A stretch of DNA of 64,000 bases from Obelidium mucronatum (taxonomy: Eukaryota > Chytridiomycota > Chytridiomycetes > Chytridiales > Chytriomycetaceae): NCBI GenBank assembly GCA_025765595.1, contig JAIVFH010000078.1, positions 98,530 through 162,529 on the forward strand, in the 5' to 3' direction. The stretch's first letter is position 1. Each line of letters begins with the position of its first letter. The translations under genes and the position numbers were made by a program. Below the pieces are notes generated by a model. That model was not told the origin of the DNA. It ran no database searches and worked only from the letters and a program-made list of their open reading frames with translations. This document shows positions 22,586-36,100 of the stretch, piece after piece.

Positions 22586-25500
22586 ATGCCCAAGCCATAC
22601 ACAGCGCCTGCTGTATCTCCGGAAACAACTGCGAACCCTGTTTCAATCATCACTCTTGAATGTATGTGCTCTTCGAAGTCTACTTTTGACACAGTCGTCT
22701 AATCAGGGAACTTGAAGGGCTTACTCGACTGTTCCGATATGGGTACAAAAACACTCTCAAGCTAGAAGACTTATACCCACTGGCACCCCGATACAATGTC
22801 AGTAAGCTGGCAGATGAATTCGAAGTAAAGTGGAATCAGAGACTTGCAAAGTACCGCAAGGATACACAATTGTACGAGGAAGCTGTGGATCCGAAAGCTA
22901 AGCAACCACAGCAACCTTCTGCCGTCAGTGTTTTGATTGAAATGTTTGGACGTGGATTCTTTCCAATTGGACTGGTGAGCTATTTGGGCTTGACTGTTAA
23001 ATTGTGGCGTACTGGGGAGAAAGAAAAACTGACGATTCTTGATACCCAGCTGAGATTTACAGCGGATATGATGAATTGTGGATCTCCGTTAGTTCTTCAA
23101 GTGCTTATCAAATATATTCAAGCTTCTGGCGGTCCAAACCCCCCACCGTTGTCACTGGGGTTTGTCTACGTAATTGCCCTTTTTGTCATGGGAATGGTTG
23201 GAAGCACATGCAATCAGTTCTACTTCTCGCGAGCAAACGCGTATGGAATGTCAGCGCGTGGAACACTTACGGCTGCAATTTACAGAAAGTCGCTCCGTTT
23301 ATCTGGAGCGTCGCGCCAAAAGTTTAACCCAGGCCATATAACGAATATTATATCTACTGGTTTGGAGCTTTTTTTTCGGACTGTTACAGTTTTTGTCTTA
23401 CCTTTTCACCCCCTCAAAATCGATTAGATTTGATTCGTATGGATCTATTCATTATGATGTTTCATTTTCAGTGGACATGCGTGGTCCAACTCATTGTTGT
23501 GATTTCACTGTTAATCCATGTGATTGGACTACCTGCTCTCGGTGGTCTTGCACTCCTCGTTGCTTTGGTTCCATTTCAAGTCTGGGTCATCAAACTGTTG
23601 GTTAACCTTCGGAAAGCAAACGCAAAAACAACAGATCAGAGAATCAGATTGACAGCTGAAACATTGAGTTCTATTCGTTTAATCAAGTTTTTCGCGTGAG
23701 GTTTTTTTTTCCCCCATATTCCAACCCCAACTTTTCCAACTTATTATATTTGTTTAGTTGGGAAGATTCGTTCTTGGAGCGAATCACTTCTTTTCGACTC
23801 AAGGAGCTTAAGGCTGTTGTTTCTGCAAACTTGGTTCGCGCTGTTACGAATGCATCGGGTTTCACTGTTCCAGTTTTGGCATCTGTTTTGACCTTCATGG
23901 TGTATGCAATCACAAATCCAGTGTTTGATCCAACCGTTGTTTTCACTGCTCTTGCTTTGTTCAACCAACTTCGACAACGTAAGAAGAAGGATTTTTTTTA
24001 ATCGGCTCCCTTTCTTTTTTTTTTTTTTTTGATGTTATATAACCCCTCCAAAAATTATACAGCACTTATGATTGTTCCTCAACTTCTTGGAACTTGGGCA
24101 GATGCGCGTGTTGCCGTTGGAAGAATCCAAGCTCTTCTATTAAGTGAAGAATCTACATTCGAACCGACTCTGGACGAATCCGCTATCCCAGCTGTACAAG
24201 TAGCATTTGGAGATTTTGTCTGGGAATCAGCTGATTCAGAGTCAGATACTGGGGAATTTAAAGACAAGGACCCGCTTTCTTTAGACGCAGCAAATCTGAC
24301 ATTGCATGGAGTCAATATCAGTATTCCAGCGGGGTCTCTCGTCGCAATTGTGGGAGCTGTTGGAAGCGGAAAATCTTCCTTGTTGAGTGCCATCTGTGGG
24401 CAATTGAAACCAGTGTCCAACAAGGCAGCTGTAACCTTGAACGGGTCAGTGGGATATGTTCCACAGCAAGCTTGGATCATGAATGCATCTTTGAGGGATA
24501 ATATATTGTTTGGGCTTCCATTCAATGAGGAGAGATACAACCACGCGATTGAAGTCTGTGCACTAAAGAGGGATTTGGAAGTGCTCAGCGGCGGCGACCA
24601 AGCCGAAATTGGCGAACGCGGTATTAATTTATCCGGCGGTCAAAAGCAGCGTGTTAGTTTGGCAAGATTGGTGTACTTCAACAGCTCGATTGTCTTGTTG
24701 GATGATGTTTTGAGTGCTGTTGATGCTCATGTTGGAAAGCAGATCTTCAACGAATGTATTTGTGGGGCACTGAAAGAAAAAACTCGATTGCTGGTTACTC
24801 ATCAGGTTTGTTTTGTTTTTTTAAGTTGTCTGGTGTGTAATTCGCTGAAATATGTTGTTTGTAGTTGCACTTTGTACCTCAAGCTGATTTTGTGATAACC
24901 ATGAAAGATGGACGCGTATCTGAGCAGGGTACATATGCAGAGCTAATGGCAGCCAATGGAAGCTTTTCTGAACTAATGAAGAGCTATGGTGGAATTGTGG
25001 ATGATGATGACAGTGATCATAGTGAACGAGCAGAGGCTGTAGAGATTGTCAAAGTCGAAAAACCCACGGTTACAAATACTAATAATGGAGGAAAAGATCT
25101 TGTCACTGCTGAAGACCGTGAAACTGGAACAGTCAAAGCATCCGTGTTTGTTTCTTTTACAATCGCGATGGGAGGATGGCGAATTGTAGCAGCCCTGATT
25201 CTCTTGCTTTTCTTGTCTCAGGGTGCGAGAATTGCTACTGATTTATGGCTTGTGGATTGGTCAGATCATACTGTGCCTAATCTGACAGACTCTCAATATT
25301 CGTGGATCTTATTTGGGCTTGGCCTCTTTCAAGGAATCGCTCTTGTATCGTTCTGCATGCTTATTGCATTTGGTGGAACAGCTGCTGCTCGGAATTTGCA
25401 CCAAGACGCGCTTCGGAGAATTATACATACGCCCTCCTCATTCTTCGACACGAACCCTCTAGGCCGTGTACTGAACAGATTCAGTCGTGATCAAGATATT

Positions 25501-27082
25501 ATCGACAATACACTTCCAGATGCGATCCGAATGTTCTTTATCTCTTTCGGAATGGCGATATCTACTTTTGTCTTGGTGACCTATGCAACCAAAGGATGGT
25601 TTCTTATTGCCCTTGTTCCTCTGATGGGAATATACTACTGGCTTCAAGCAGTCTACCGGGCAACGGCGCGAGAATTGAAGCGGTTGGATGCTTTGACAAG
25701 ATCACCACTATATTCACACATCAACGAAAGTATGAGTGGTGTCAGCACGATTCGCGCATACAGAGAACAATCACGGTTCTTGAAGAAAACAGATATGCTG
25801 ATTGATCAAAACAATGTACCATACTATTTGCAACAGATTGGCGCGCGATGGTTGGGAATGCGATTAGAATATATAGGAAATTTCCTGGTTTTGGCGACAT
25901 CCGTCTTTGGCGTTAGTTCTAGGGTCAGAGCTTCTTCTTCGGTTTACTGTTAACATGTGCTGACAAGGTGATTATTGCAGAACTCGGTTTCTCCTGCACT
26001 GGTAGGGTTGGCATTGTCATATGTCCTCCAAACAACCGCTTTACTTCAAATGTGTATCCGGCAATACACTGACGCAGAAGTCCAACTTGTTGCAATTGAA
26101 AGGATGCATCATTATGCAACCAAAGTAGAAACCGAAGCGGTTGGTGTAATTGATGACAATCGCCCGCCAACACCATGGCCGAGTGAAGGAATAGTTGAAT
26201 TCAAAAGCGTATCCATGAGATACCAGCCACATCTTCCTCTCGTATTAAAAGATGTCTCTCTCATCACGAAGCGACACGAAAAGATTGGAGTTGTGGGACG
26301 GACTGGGAGTGGCAAGTCTTCATTGATGCTTTCTCTTTTCCGGATGGTAGAGCTTGCATCGGGCGAAATTATCATCGATGGAATACGAACGGGGTCTTTG
26401 GGGTTAAAGGATTTGCGGTCGCGTCTTTCTATTATCCCACAAGATCCGATTCTCTTTTCTGGAACGGTTCGCTTGAATTTGGATCCTTTTCAGGAGCATC
26501 AAGATCATGATTTGTGGAATGCTTTAGAGTCAAGTGGTTTGAAGGATGCTGTTTTGGCATTGGAAGGTGGTTTGGAAGGTGCCGTAAGCGCAGGCGGCGA
26601 TAATTTGAGTGTAGGGCAGAGACAGTTGATGTGCCTTGCTCGAGCTATTTTGAGAAAGTCCGCAGTCGTTGTTCTTGATGAGTGGTGAGTTTTTCATTTC
26701 AAGTCTCCAAAGTGAGGTCACTTTCTAACGCAGCCATCTTTGTTTACCAGTACTGCAAACGTGGACCTTGCTACTGATTTCCAAATTCAAAAAACTTTGA
26801 GGGAAACCATGAAGTATGCCACAATTTTCACGGTACACACTTTGCGATTCAATCAACTACAGCGATTTCATTCTAAAACACGCCTTTTTGTAGATTGCGC
26901 ATCGATTGAATACAGTTATAGATGCAGACAGAATATTGGTTCTGGACAATGGAACTGTTGCTGAGTTCGATAGCCCAGCAGCACTGCTGGATCAGGAAGA
27001 CAGTATATTCTCGTCGATGGTTAATGAAACGGGTACCCAGAATGCTGCTGCTTTGAGGATTCTCGCAAACAAGACTTCTTGA
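22586..27082 (+). CDS. ABCC-family full-length ABC transporter (MRP type, without TMD0)
   Basis: The order is TMD1-NBD1-TMD2-NBD2. It starts [20 protein letters not shown], as short-form ABCC proteins do. NBD1: Walker [11 protein letters not shown]-loop [20 protein letters not shown], signature LSGGQKQR, Walker [13 protein letters not shown] (Asp where active NBDs have Glu, as usual for ABCC NBD1), H-loop THQ. NBD2: Walker [30 protein letters not shown], signature LSVGQRQL, Walker B with catalytic Glu VVVLDECTANVD, and AHRLNTV. The family exports organic anions, glutathione conjugates or drugs from the cytosol, or into vacuoles. At least nine exons; several introns fall at conserved loops, one inside the NBD2 Walker B/D-loop. 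The D-loop has Cys where most have Ala. The first intron junction is uncertain. Confidence 0.92.
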
Positions 27083-27197
27083 TCGAAATTCTGTACTTAA
27101 GAATAAAAACTTTCACCTACCCACTGTTTTTTGAGTTGCTGTATCGGGGTAAATCATTGGAGCTTGGAGAAATTTGGATTTTTAGGACTTGTGGGAA

Positions 27198-28633
27198 ATG
27201 GCGTCAACAGATCAATCTTCGTTTGCGTCCCAGTTTGCGACCCATCTGAGAGGTTTCACAGTTGGAGCGATCGCAGCTTGCTGTGCGTATTGATAATAAC
27301 CCCATCTTTCCAAGTTCAATGGCGCGCAAAGCGTCAAGTTTGATCTATGCTATCTATGAACTCTACCCTGACATTGTTTTCATTCTGCTTAGGTGCCGTC
27401 ACGATTACAAACCCAATGGAGGTAAGATATCACCGTCTTCGCATGTCGACCTCGATCTTAAACAGTTTTGCACAGGTGGTCAAGACGAGACTTCAACTGC
27501 AAGGAGAACTTGAAGCAAAGGCTGCATCTGGGGCTCCAATCAAAAGGCAGTACAATGGCGCAATCAGCGCATTCATTAAAATCGGGCGAACTGAGGGGCT
27601 CAAAGGAATCCAGAAGGGTCTTGCGCCAGCGTACTTGTACCAAATCCTCATGAATGGAACAAGATTGGGTTTTTACGAACCAATGAGGGACATTGTCATG
27701 GTATCGGTTGATACTCTCGCAGGAAAGGGTGTCGGTAGTACCGGAGTTGGAAAAGCGTTGTGTATGGTGTTTAGTGGTGCGGGATGTGGTATTCTTGGGG
27801 CTGCCATTGCATCTCCGTTATATTTGGTCAAGACAAGGTACTTTGAATTCTCGTTTTTCTACATTAATCTGGCTCTGATTGAAACCGCGAATGTGGGTGA
27901 TGCCATTCCAGAATGCAAAGTTACTCCCCCAATAACGCAGTTGGTTCTCAACACTCATATGTACTCGGAGGATTAAGAAAGACTCTCATCCATATTTACA
28001 AAAATGAAGGAATTGCTGGATTGTGGCGTGGTGCTGATGCATCCATGTTAAGAACAGGTTGGTGGCATATTCTTTGAAGTCCCATAAAAAAGTCCCCGTC
28101 TTAACCAATTTTCCATCAAAGGTGTCGGCTCAGCTGTTCAATTGTCGACGTATGATGCCAGCAAACAAATCCTGTTGAAGTCTGGATACTTCTCCAAAGC
28201 GAATGGAAAGGATGGAGGAATTATTCTCCACTTTGCTGCAAGTGCATTTACAAGTTTATTTGTTTGTATCGCCATGAATCCATTCGATGTCGTGAGCACC
28301 AGAATGTACAACCAGCATCGTGGAGCCAACGGAAAAGGAGCCTTGTACAATTCCGCTTTTGACTGCATCGCGAAAACAATCAAGGCAGAAGGACCAAGCG
28401 CATTGTACAAGGGATTTTCAGCCCATTATTTGAGAATTGGGTTTGTTTTTTTCTGTTCTGCCAATGGCTTGAAACTAACCCTTTTTTCCCATTCCAGACC
28501 CCATACTATTTTGACTTTCGTTTTCCTGTATGTATTCATGTTATACGGTTATCGTAAGGTTTTTCTGATTCCTTCTTCCTTGGGTTTAAATAGTGAACAA
28601 GTCAGAAAAGCAGCTGCAGTTTTATTAGATTGA
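27198..28633 (+). CDS. OAC1: Mitochondrial carrier, oxaloacetate/sulfate type (SLC25A34/35-like)
   Basis: The ATG at 27198 starts MASTDQSSFASQFATHLRGF. Three carrier repeats are present with signatures NPMEVVKTR, SPLYLVKTR and NPFDVVSTR. The second is degenerate (Leu-Tyr in place of the usual Asp/Glu), as in Oac1. The end HYLRIGPHTILTFVFLEQ is the hallmark of the Oac1/SLC25A35 subgroup. The subgroup exchanges oxaloacetate, sulfate or isopropylmalate across the inner mitochondrial membrane. Exons are split by several short introns (about 27273-27391, 27423-27474, 27837-27900, 28059-28121 and two near the 3' end). Length is close to 300 residues, normal for the family. It is closely downstream of the ABC transporter on the same strand. 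Confidence 0.88.
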
Positions 28634-28683
28634 TGAAAGGATTAAGCCAATATCGAGATTTCATTATTAAATATGCCTTTATT

Positions 28684-29020
28684 CTACTGCTTCATTGCGT
28701 CATCTTTCTTTGCAGACGTTTTCGAGAGTTCTTCACTGTTTGATGATGTCTAGTCAATACCCGTAGTTCAAGTCTCACCACTTCTCACCGCAGCTGCCGA
28801 GTAAAGTCATCTTCAATAGTGGCGTCATTGTCCCAGTCCTGCAGCCAAAGGTCCTTGTCGTCTACGTTACCCTGCTTGGGATCCCACTCTGCGAGTTTTA
28901 TGTAAGGCCTTCAATACCTCCAGAGATCTGCGACAGACCTTCGGCTCCAAAGTCTTCAAATTCATCGTCTTCTTCGAGAGGATTCAGCTGCGGTACAGCT
29001 GGTTGTTTGGTTGCATCCAT
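28684..29020 (-). CDS. SEM1: Sem1/Dss1 (26S proteasome subunit Rpn15)
   Basis: A tiny three-exon gene. The ATG at 29020 gives MDATKQPAVPQLNPLEEDDE, then FEDFGAE. After an intron come EWDPKQGNVDDKDLWLQDWD and NDATIEDDFTRQLR; after a second intron, EELSKTSAKKDDAMKQ and a stop at 28684-28686. The two acidic Trp-containing clusters and the closing DDF-QLR-EL helix are the full Dss1 signature. Sem1/Dss1 is an intrinsically disordered acidic protein in the proteasome lid, and also in TREX-2 and BRCA2 complexes. The frame QLR|EEL requires the intron with donor GTGAGAAGTGG and acceptor ending ATCAAACAG; without it the protein would stop right after QLR. The 3' end lies 51 bp from the end of the carrier gene. 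Confidence 0.9.
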
Positions 29021-29066
29021 CTTGATTTTTTCTAACAAATCAAACCTCCCAGGTTCATACTTAATT

Positions 29067-30936
29067 TTATTGCTCGCGATTGCGACGTGTCAACAGTAAT
29101 GGAACAGGGCTCTTACTTTTCCCATAATTCAATTCAATACCCTTCATTGAAATGTCTCGGAGCACGGGGCCAACATGATTATCCCCCCAAGTCAAGTCGT
29201 ACTCAGAAACAATACTCAAAATAGCGAGCTTTAAAAGCGCAAGCGCCAAAAATCTACCTGGGCAAATCGTGCTAAGAAAAAAGGGGCAGAGTAAGACAAC
29301 ATAAAACCATAAAAAAAAAAAAAAAAACGCACATCCCGCCCCCGAAAAACGAGAAATCAGTCCCGGCATCAACCCCAGCTTCGATTTTTTCTTGAACCAA
29401 CTCCTCAAACGTACGAGAATCTTGGATCGTCGTAAGGTTGTGTCCCTTGTTGCCAAGAAGATAAACAAAAGATCCAGCTGGAACCGTGATATTGCTGTCA
29501 GGAACAGCCCAGTCTTTACTTGCGAATCTTAAAGTTTCAACTATATGTACAGAACGAAAGTTAGAGTCCGCGATTGAACGTTTGTCAAGGAATTTTCTAC
29601 CCAAAGGCGCGTTTCGTTCCAAACTTAGCACAACAAATGCATTCAAAGTTTGAAATTTTGCTAACTGGCTTCGACGAAGGTCGTGAAGAGCGATTCCTGA
29701 TTCCCTGAACTCTTCGTTGATCTTCTTCGCCAAATTTGGATTGTTGGCGAGATCGGCCAGCAAAAGTTCAAGAGCGTGAGTCTGAATATGTTTTTTTGCG
29801 AATATTTCAGTTATCGGTTCGTAGAATAATGAGTAACTCAACGGTATTCGATGTAATGGCGAAACCAGTTGAAAGCATATACGTTAAAACTTCATCGACT
29901 TTCACGTCTGGGCGTGCCATCAATTCGCTTGAAATGAAACAAGATGCGAACGAGTCCTGAAAAGGCGCAAGGTTATCAATGTTCGTCTCATTTCCAAACA
30001 GTATCAAGCAACACAAACATCCAAAGCCGTTCCCTTTCTAGCAGAATCGAGCCTTCCAAGAATATCATCACGGAGTTCCAGTTCAAACTCTTTCTTGAGC
30101 CCAAGAACACCAGATTGCCAAATATACACGTCGATTAACCATTTTGGCAGATACATGGACAAGGTCAAACACTCCAGACCCACAGTCGAAACTTTTGTCA
30201 AAACAGCCAGCAATACTGAGTTTCCAGCGTATTCTCTTCCCAGAAGCATTCTGATGAGGGCTTCTTGGATAATCGCGTTTGCAAGTCCCTTTGGATTGAC
30301 AGGCACCCCAGATGCAGCTCCCAAGCTGTCATCAATTGAGGGAGTGACCCAACTAAGTTGAGCATCGAGAGCGCCGCTCTTGACCATACGACGAACCATG
30401 GCGGCTGAATTGTGTATGCTATATGATCTTCGAGGACCATACAAGAATATAGAAATTGGCAAGATTTTCTCGCTGGCGGTACGAAACGAAAGACTTGAGT
30501 TCTATGAATTCGTCGATCAGGAAACAACGTGTGATCTCCACAACAGGATTCCATACCGTCAGATAGTCCGCTGTTAGAGTATCACGAGTGCCATCTTTAG
30601 CTCCAGCAACAAGAGTCATTTTCGATCCAAGGATGTCTAGCGTGAAGACCCTGCCTAATTGTTCAACTGTTTTGGCAAAGAAGTGTCTTGGATCGCCGTT
30701 GACATCCACGGCATTTCGCAGAAGCGGTATCTGTGGGTAAGTAGTGCATGCTAACGGTCAACGAGCTGGAAGTTGTAGAACCAAACTCAAAGTGGACATA
30801 CATTGGCTGGAACTTGAGGGGGTATAACGATATGGTTGGACGGGATTTTGAGCAGCCGTGTGATCAGCGTCGAAAGTAGAAGTGCCGCAGCGGTAGTTCC
30901 TATAATCGCGGCCAAGGAAATGGCTATGAGGTGCAT
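29067..30936 (-). CDS. Cytochrome P450, CYP7/CYP8-like (copy 1)
   Basis: The ATG at 30936 opens a membrane-anchor helix (LIAISLAAIIGTTAAALLLS), then LLRNAVDVNGDPRHFFAKTV, a long helical middle, the K-helix ExxR (VETLRFASKDW) and the haem loop FFGGGITICPGRFLALALLK (split by an intron about 29275-29331). The haem loop wording resembles CYP7-clan enzymes. Such P450s are ER-bound monooxygenases acting on sterols or lipids; the substrate is unknown. About seven exons. It is a tandem paralogue of the gene at 31121-38003 (same exon pattern and near-identical protein blocks such as GSKMTLVAGAKDGTRDTL). Catalytic Glu/Arg and Cys are intact here, so this is the likely functional copy. Confidence 0.88.
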
Positions 30937-31120
30937 CTAACAAAGGAAAACTTGGCAATCAAATTTAATCTCAAATTCAACTTATTTTTCCGCTCTGTTG
31001 CACATATCTTGGCGGATTGCGCTCATGAGACGAGGTATTCATTCGAAACCCATATTTTTTATTGTATACTTCAAAAAAAGGATTGAAAGTGGCAAAATAT
31101 CGATAGCTCGATGCGTTTTC

Positions 31121-33137
31121 TTATTGCTCACGATCGCGTCGGATCAACACTAATGGAACAGGGCTCTTGTCTTTCCCATAATCCAAATCAATACCTTTCA
31201 TTGTAATAGCTTGGGGCACAGGACCATCTTGACCATCACCCCACGACACGTCATACTCAGAAACGATGCTAAGAATCGTGAGTTTAAAAAGTGCAATCGC
31301 CAAAAATCTGCCAGGACACAGTGTGCTTGACGAAGAATATATACCAGATTAGAAATCTAAACGGAAAATAATGGAAACTCACTTTCCGCCGCCGAAAAAC
31401 GAGAAATCAGTCTCGGCATCACCTCCCGCGTCGACTTTTTCTTGCACCAACTCCTCAAGAGTCCGAGACTCTTGGATCGTGTTTAAGTTATGAGCCTTGT
31501 TGCCAAGAAGATACACAAATGATCCAGCTGGAACGGTTAAGTTGCTGTCAGGAACATTCCAGTCTTTAACTGCAAATCGGATTGTTGAAACTATAGAGTG
31601 CCGAAAAAAAAGCCAAGTTAGCTCGATTCGAAAAGTCGTGTAGAAAGTAAATTAACTCAGGGAGGCGCTCCGTTCCAGACACAACTCCACAAATGCATTC
31701 AAAGTTTTAAGTTTTGATAAATGAGTTCGGCGGAGATCAGGTAAAGCGATTCCTGATTCCTTAAATTCTTGGTTTATCTTCTTTGCCAAATTTGGATTGT
31801 TGGCAAGATCAGCCAGCATAATTTCAAGTGTATGATTCTGAACATATTTTTTTTCAATGAGAACATTTCAGGTCGTAGAATAGCGAGTAACTCAACTGTA
31901 GACGATGTAATGGCGAAACCAGTTAAAAGCAAATAGGTGAAAACTTCATCGACTGTCAAATCTCGGCGTGCTTTCAATTCGCTTGATATGAAACAAGACG
32001 CAAATGAGTCCTGAAAACACATACAAATGTCAACGACGCCACCACCGTCAAGTCAAATGTACATACATCCAAAGGAATTCCATTTCTAGCAGAGTCCAGC
32101 CTGTCAAGTATGTCGTCCTTGAGTTCCTTTTCAAAATCTTTCTTGAGCACAAGAACCCCAGAATGCCAAATGTACAACTCAATAACCCATTTTGGCAGAT
32201 ACATGGACAGCTTCATGCATTTATAAGCCATTGCAGACACTTCTGTCAAAGCAGCTAGTAGTACTGAATTTCCAACGTATTCCCTTCCAAGGAGCATTCT
32301 GATCAAAGCATCTTGAATGATCGAGTTTGCAAGTCTCTTTGGATCAACAGGCACCGCAGACGCAGCTCCCAAGCTGTCGCCGATTAAGGAAGAGACCCAA
32401 CTGAGTTGGGCATCAAGAGAGTCTCCCTTGAACAATCGACGGACAACAGCGGCATTTTGCATATCTCTTCCATATCGCTTCAGAGGACCATACAAAAATA
32501 GAGAGATTGGCAAAAGTTTCTCGCCGGCAGCACGTCCAGAAAGACTGGAGTTCTGTGAGTTCTTGTTTTAGAAAAACGTGTGACTATTGCCAGGGGGGTG
32601 GGACTCACTTTGGTGGATTGGAAGATTTCCATATCCAAAAATAGTGAGAGATCCAGCCACCACCAGCCCAACGTTTCACATGCCACCAACTGCTTCTAGA
32701 TGCACCAGAGTTAAAGATTCGTATCTGCAATACAATCACAACATACTCTGTGTCAATGAGGAGCCTGTTTTTGCTGTTTACAAGTAGGAGCCTTCCAAAC
32801 AACCACACCACCTTTCCTAACACATTTCAGTATCAATAGTGAGAACTGTATTGGAGTCCAAATAGCGAAGTTTATTGGTGTATTGAATATCAGCAGTATT
32901 GAGAAGGATCCTTTTTACAAAGATCTCAAACAGTCCATGATCAAATGGCAGGGATACATAGCCACTAGGGCCCAGCTAAAGTTACTCTGTGCTGGCGTTA
33001 ATAATGTAGCTGCAAAGCTTATGGCTCTTGTTCTGGGTCATGTTGGACCTGAAGACCATCCAACTTCAATTCACTTTGCTAGATCTCTTGTGTCCTCTCT
33101 TACCAATGGTCTGTACAGTTCATTTAATCTTTATCTC

Positions 33138-33179
<42 letters not shown>

Positions 33180-36100
33180 TTTGCACCAGTGATCACTTAG
33201 CTCCGACTTTTTTTCATTTACCATTCAAACCAAACCATAGGCACTGGCTTCTTTGAAGCATCAAGACCCACAGAAAATTATCTTCTCAATAGTGTGTTCA
33301 TTCCTGGTATGTGTTGTCTTGTTTATTACTTGCGACTTTTTTTTGTTTTGTTCAACACCCCCAAGCTACACCCACCTGCACCTATTTTTTTTCTGAAAAC
33401 ATTCCCATCAGTTTCGCAACTTTTAAAACCCCCCCGGATTTTTCTCTGATTTTTCTCTATTTTATTTGGTGTTGTGACTTTTTTTTTGTTTTGCTAACAC
33501 TAAAAAAAATTGCAACAGGTGCCCAACCCATGCAACCAACTGGTCCCTCCATCAGTAATCTTCAAAATATGAGACCCACTCTTGGTATGCATCCCATTCT
33601 ACCATTCCCCCAAGTCCCTTTAGCTGTGACTTTTTTTTGTTTTTTTTTGTTTGTTGCACCAACCATCACCCACCTGCACCTATTTTTTTTCTGAATACAT
33701 TCCCATCAGTTTCGCAACTTTTAAAACCCCCCCGGATTTTTCTCTGATTTTTCTCTATTTTATTTGGTGTTGTGACTTTTTTTTTGTTTTGCTAACACTA
33801 AAAAAAATTCCAACAGGTGCCCAACCCAGTCACAACACCACTCCATTAACCAACAACCTTCAAACCGTAAGACCTACTTTTGGTATGCCTCACATTCTTT
33901 CAATTCCCTCCAGCCCCTCCTGCGACTTTTTTTTTGGTTTTTTTTTTTTTGCTGCACCAACCAACACCCACCATTCCCTCACTTCATTTTCATCAGTTTC
34001 ACAACTTTTAAAGCCCATTTTGTGATTCTTGTATTTTATTCAGCATGTGCGACTTTTTTAACAAAAAATTGAACAAGGCATTATCCGACCCAGGCAACCA
34101 CGAATTCTCACGGATGGCTATAATCAAAACATTCAACAAATGCAAGGTATCCACGGTACTTTCGTTGAAAGTGTACATCCTCTAAATTTTTTTCCAACAC
34201 TGAATAGAGTCTGCCCCAAGTCTCCAGAAATTCATTGATATGCTTCCAATGTACGTTGAGCAAGTTAAATCTTCTCCTGGCTCCCGGGATTTGATTTTGG
34301 AGTTGCTTCTATGCTGCAAAAAAGGACTGTTGAAAACAGACTCATTTTGGTACGAGAGTGCCTGTTCAACAATCCAGTCTAAACAGTAAGTCAAAAATTG
34401 TCGGAAGGCGTAAGGAACCCCTAACACTATTTGTAAAACTTATAGCATACCATCTATTCACAGTCTCCGTTACTCTGCTGTTGAACATAGAGTGTGGGAC
34501 TTAGGATGGATGGTGGGGCCTGAGTTTGTCCGAATTCTCCGTGGTCACCGCACTGGTCCGAAGCCGGAAGACAACTTTACCAATCTCGCCATTCCCAATC
34601 AAAGAGACTCTAAAAGACATGTCAATAGTAAAGCAAAGGAGCTTGCTGTCCACTCAGAGAGCATTGACCTTTCTACTGCCATTGAACTTTTGAAAGAACG
34701 TCATGAACAGGGACACAAACAAGCATTCATGGTTCTGTCTGCCGATGCTATCTATGCTGGTAAAGTCAAGTTGGTTCCAGAATGCATCAATGGTTCTATA
34801 ATTGGTGCAGTGGACAAGCATGGTAGTAAGTCAGTTTATGATATTGAAGACGTGAGTTTCCTATTTTTGCCTATTACATAAATTTTTATTTAATTCTGTT
34901 TCATCTATTCTATAGGACCTTGCTTGTCTTGATAAACGCGTTCATTGCTTAATTGAATCCCTTGCATGGAAACGAATCACTGATATCTATCATGTGAAAG
35001 AACCTGAAAATGCCGAGCACGATTTGAAGCTTGCTCTGAATTACTTGCGAAGATATACGAAAGAGTTGGTGGATACAGTCATTCCTGATGCAAAACAGTC
35101 GGTGAAATTGCTTGAGAAGAAACTACAAGCCAAGTCGCGGACAATATCTACAACAACAACGATTCCAGGAGTTGAAGATGAGACTGGTGGCAGGGATGAG
35201 TGTAGTAGTGGTAGTGAGAGTGATTGTGAAGAGGACAATCTCAGCATACATACTGGACCAAATGATGAAAACTTAAGAGGCTCCATGCTGGCTGAGCAAT
35301 CGAAAGCTATTAATCACCAAAAAACCAAAAGTGTTGCAATTCTTATGGAGAAATTGGCCATTTGGAATGGATTTCTGAAGAATGCAACAGAAACATCATC
35401 GACACTCACTGAACTGGTTGCTCAATTGGATGAGAATATTTTTGAGATTAGCTTGCGTGGGATTCCTCAAAATCAGCCTTGTTATTGCCATGATTTAAAC
35501 AAATGGGAAGCCAGTCCATTTCCGTCAAGTTCTCACTGGCGCAAGGTGCTGGAAGCTGTTCTAAAGAATGCCCTCAAGCTTCAGCAGGACTGGACTCTAT
35601 TGCAACTGCCTCCAGCCGATCAAGTTCTTGCTGTTGCTTTGGCTGATTCTACTGGTGCCAAGTCTACAATTGTTTGCCACCGTGCCATTTCAAAGACAGA
35701 TGCCAAATCAATTACCTTTGCTCTCTTTCTGGAGATAATTCACCGATTCTTTGAGGCATCTGGTGAAATTGTGCGATGTATCACATTTGATATGGAACAC
35801 GTTTCTCAGATTGGTGAGCCCATTAAAGGAGAAGGCTTCTCTCTTTATCGTTCACTGGTTCAAGCTACCCGCACTCAAATACAAACAGGTGCTACTGGCT
35901 TTTCACCTATTGAGAAGTCATTCTACCACTTTTCTACATCTGTGACACTTTTACAAGAATACGTCAAACTTTGTCATCTTGTTGACAATCTTACTCCGCC
36001 TTCGATTGTTGCTTGTATATCCTGGTTGCGGTTGACCAAGTCATATCCCGGTGCTGTAAGGATGGACATATGTGACATTTACCTCTTTCACAATGAGTTT

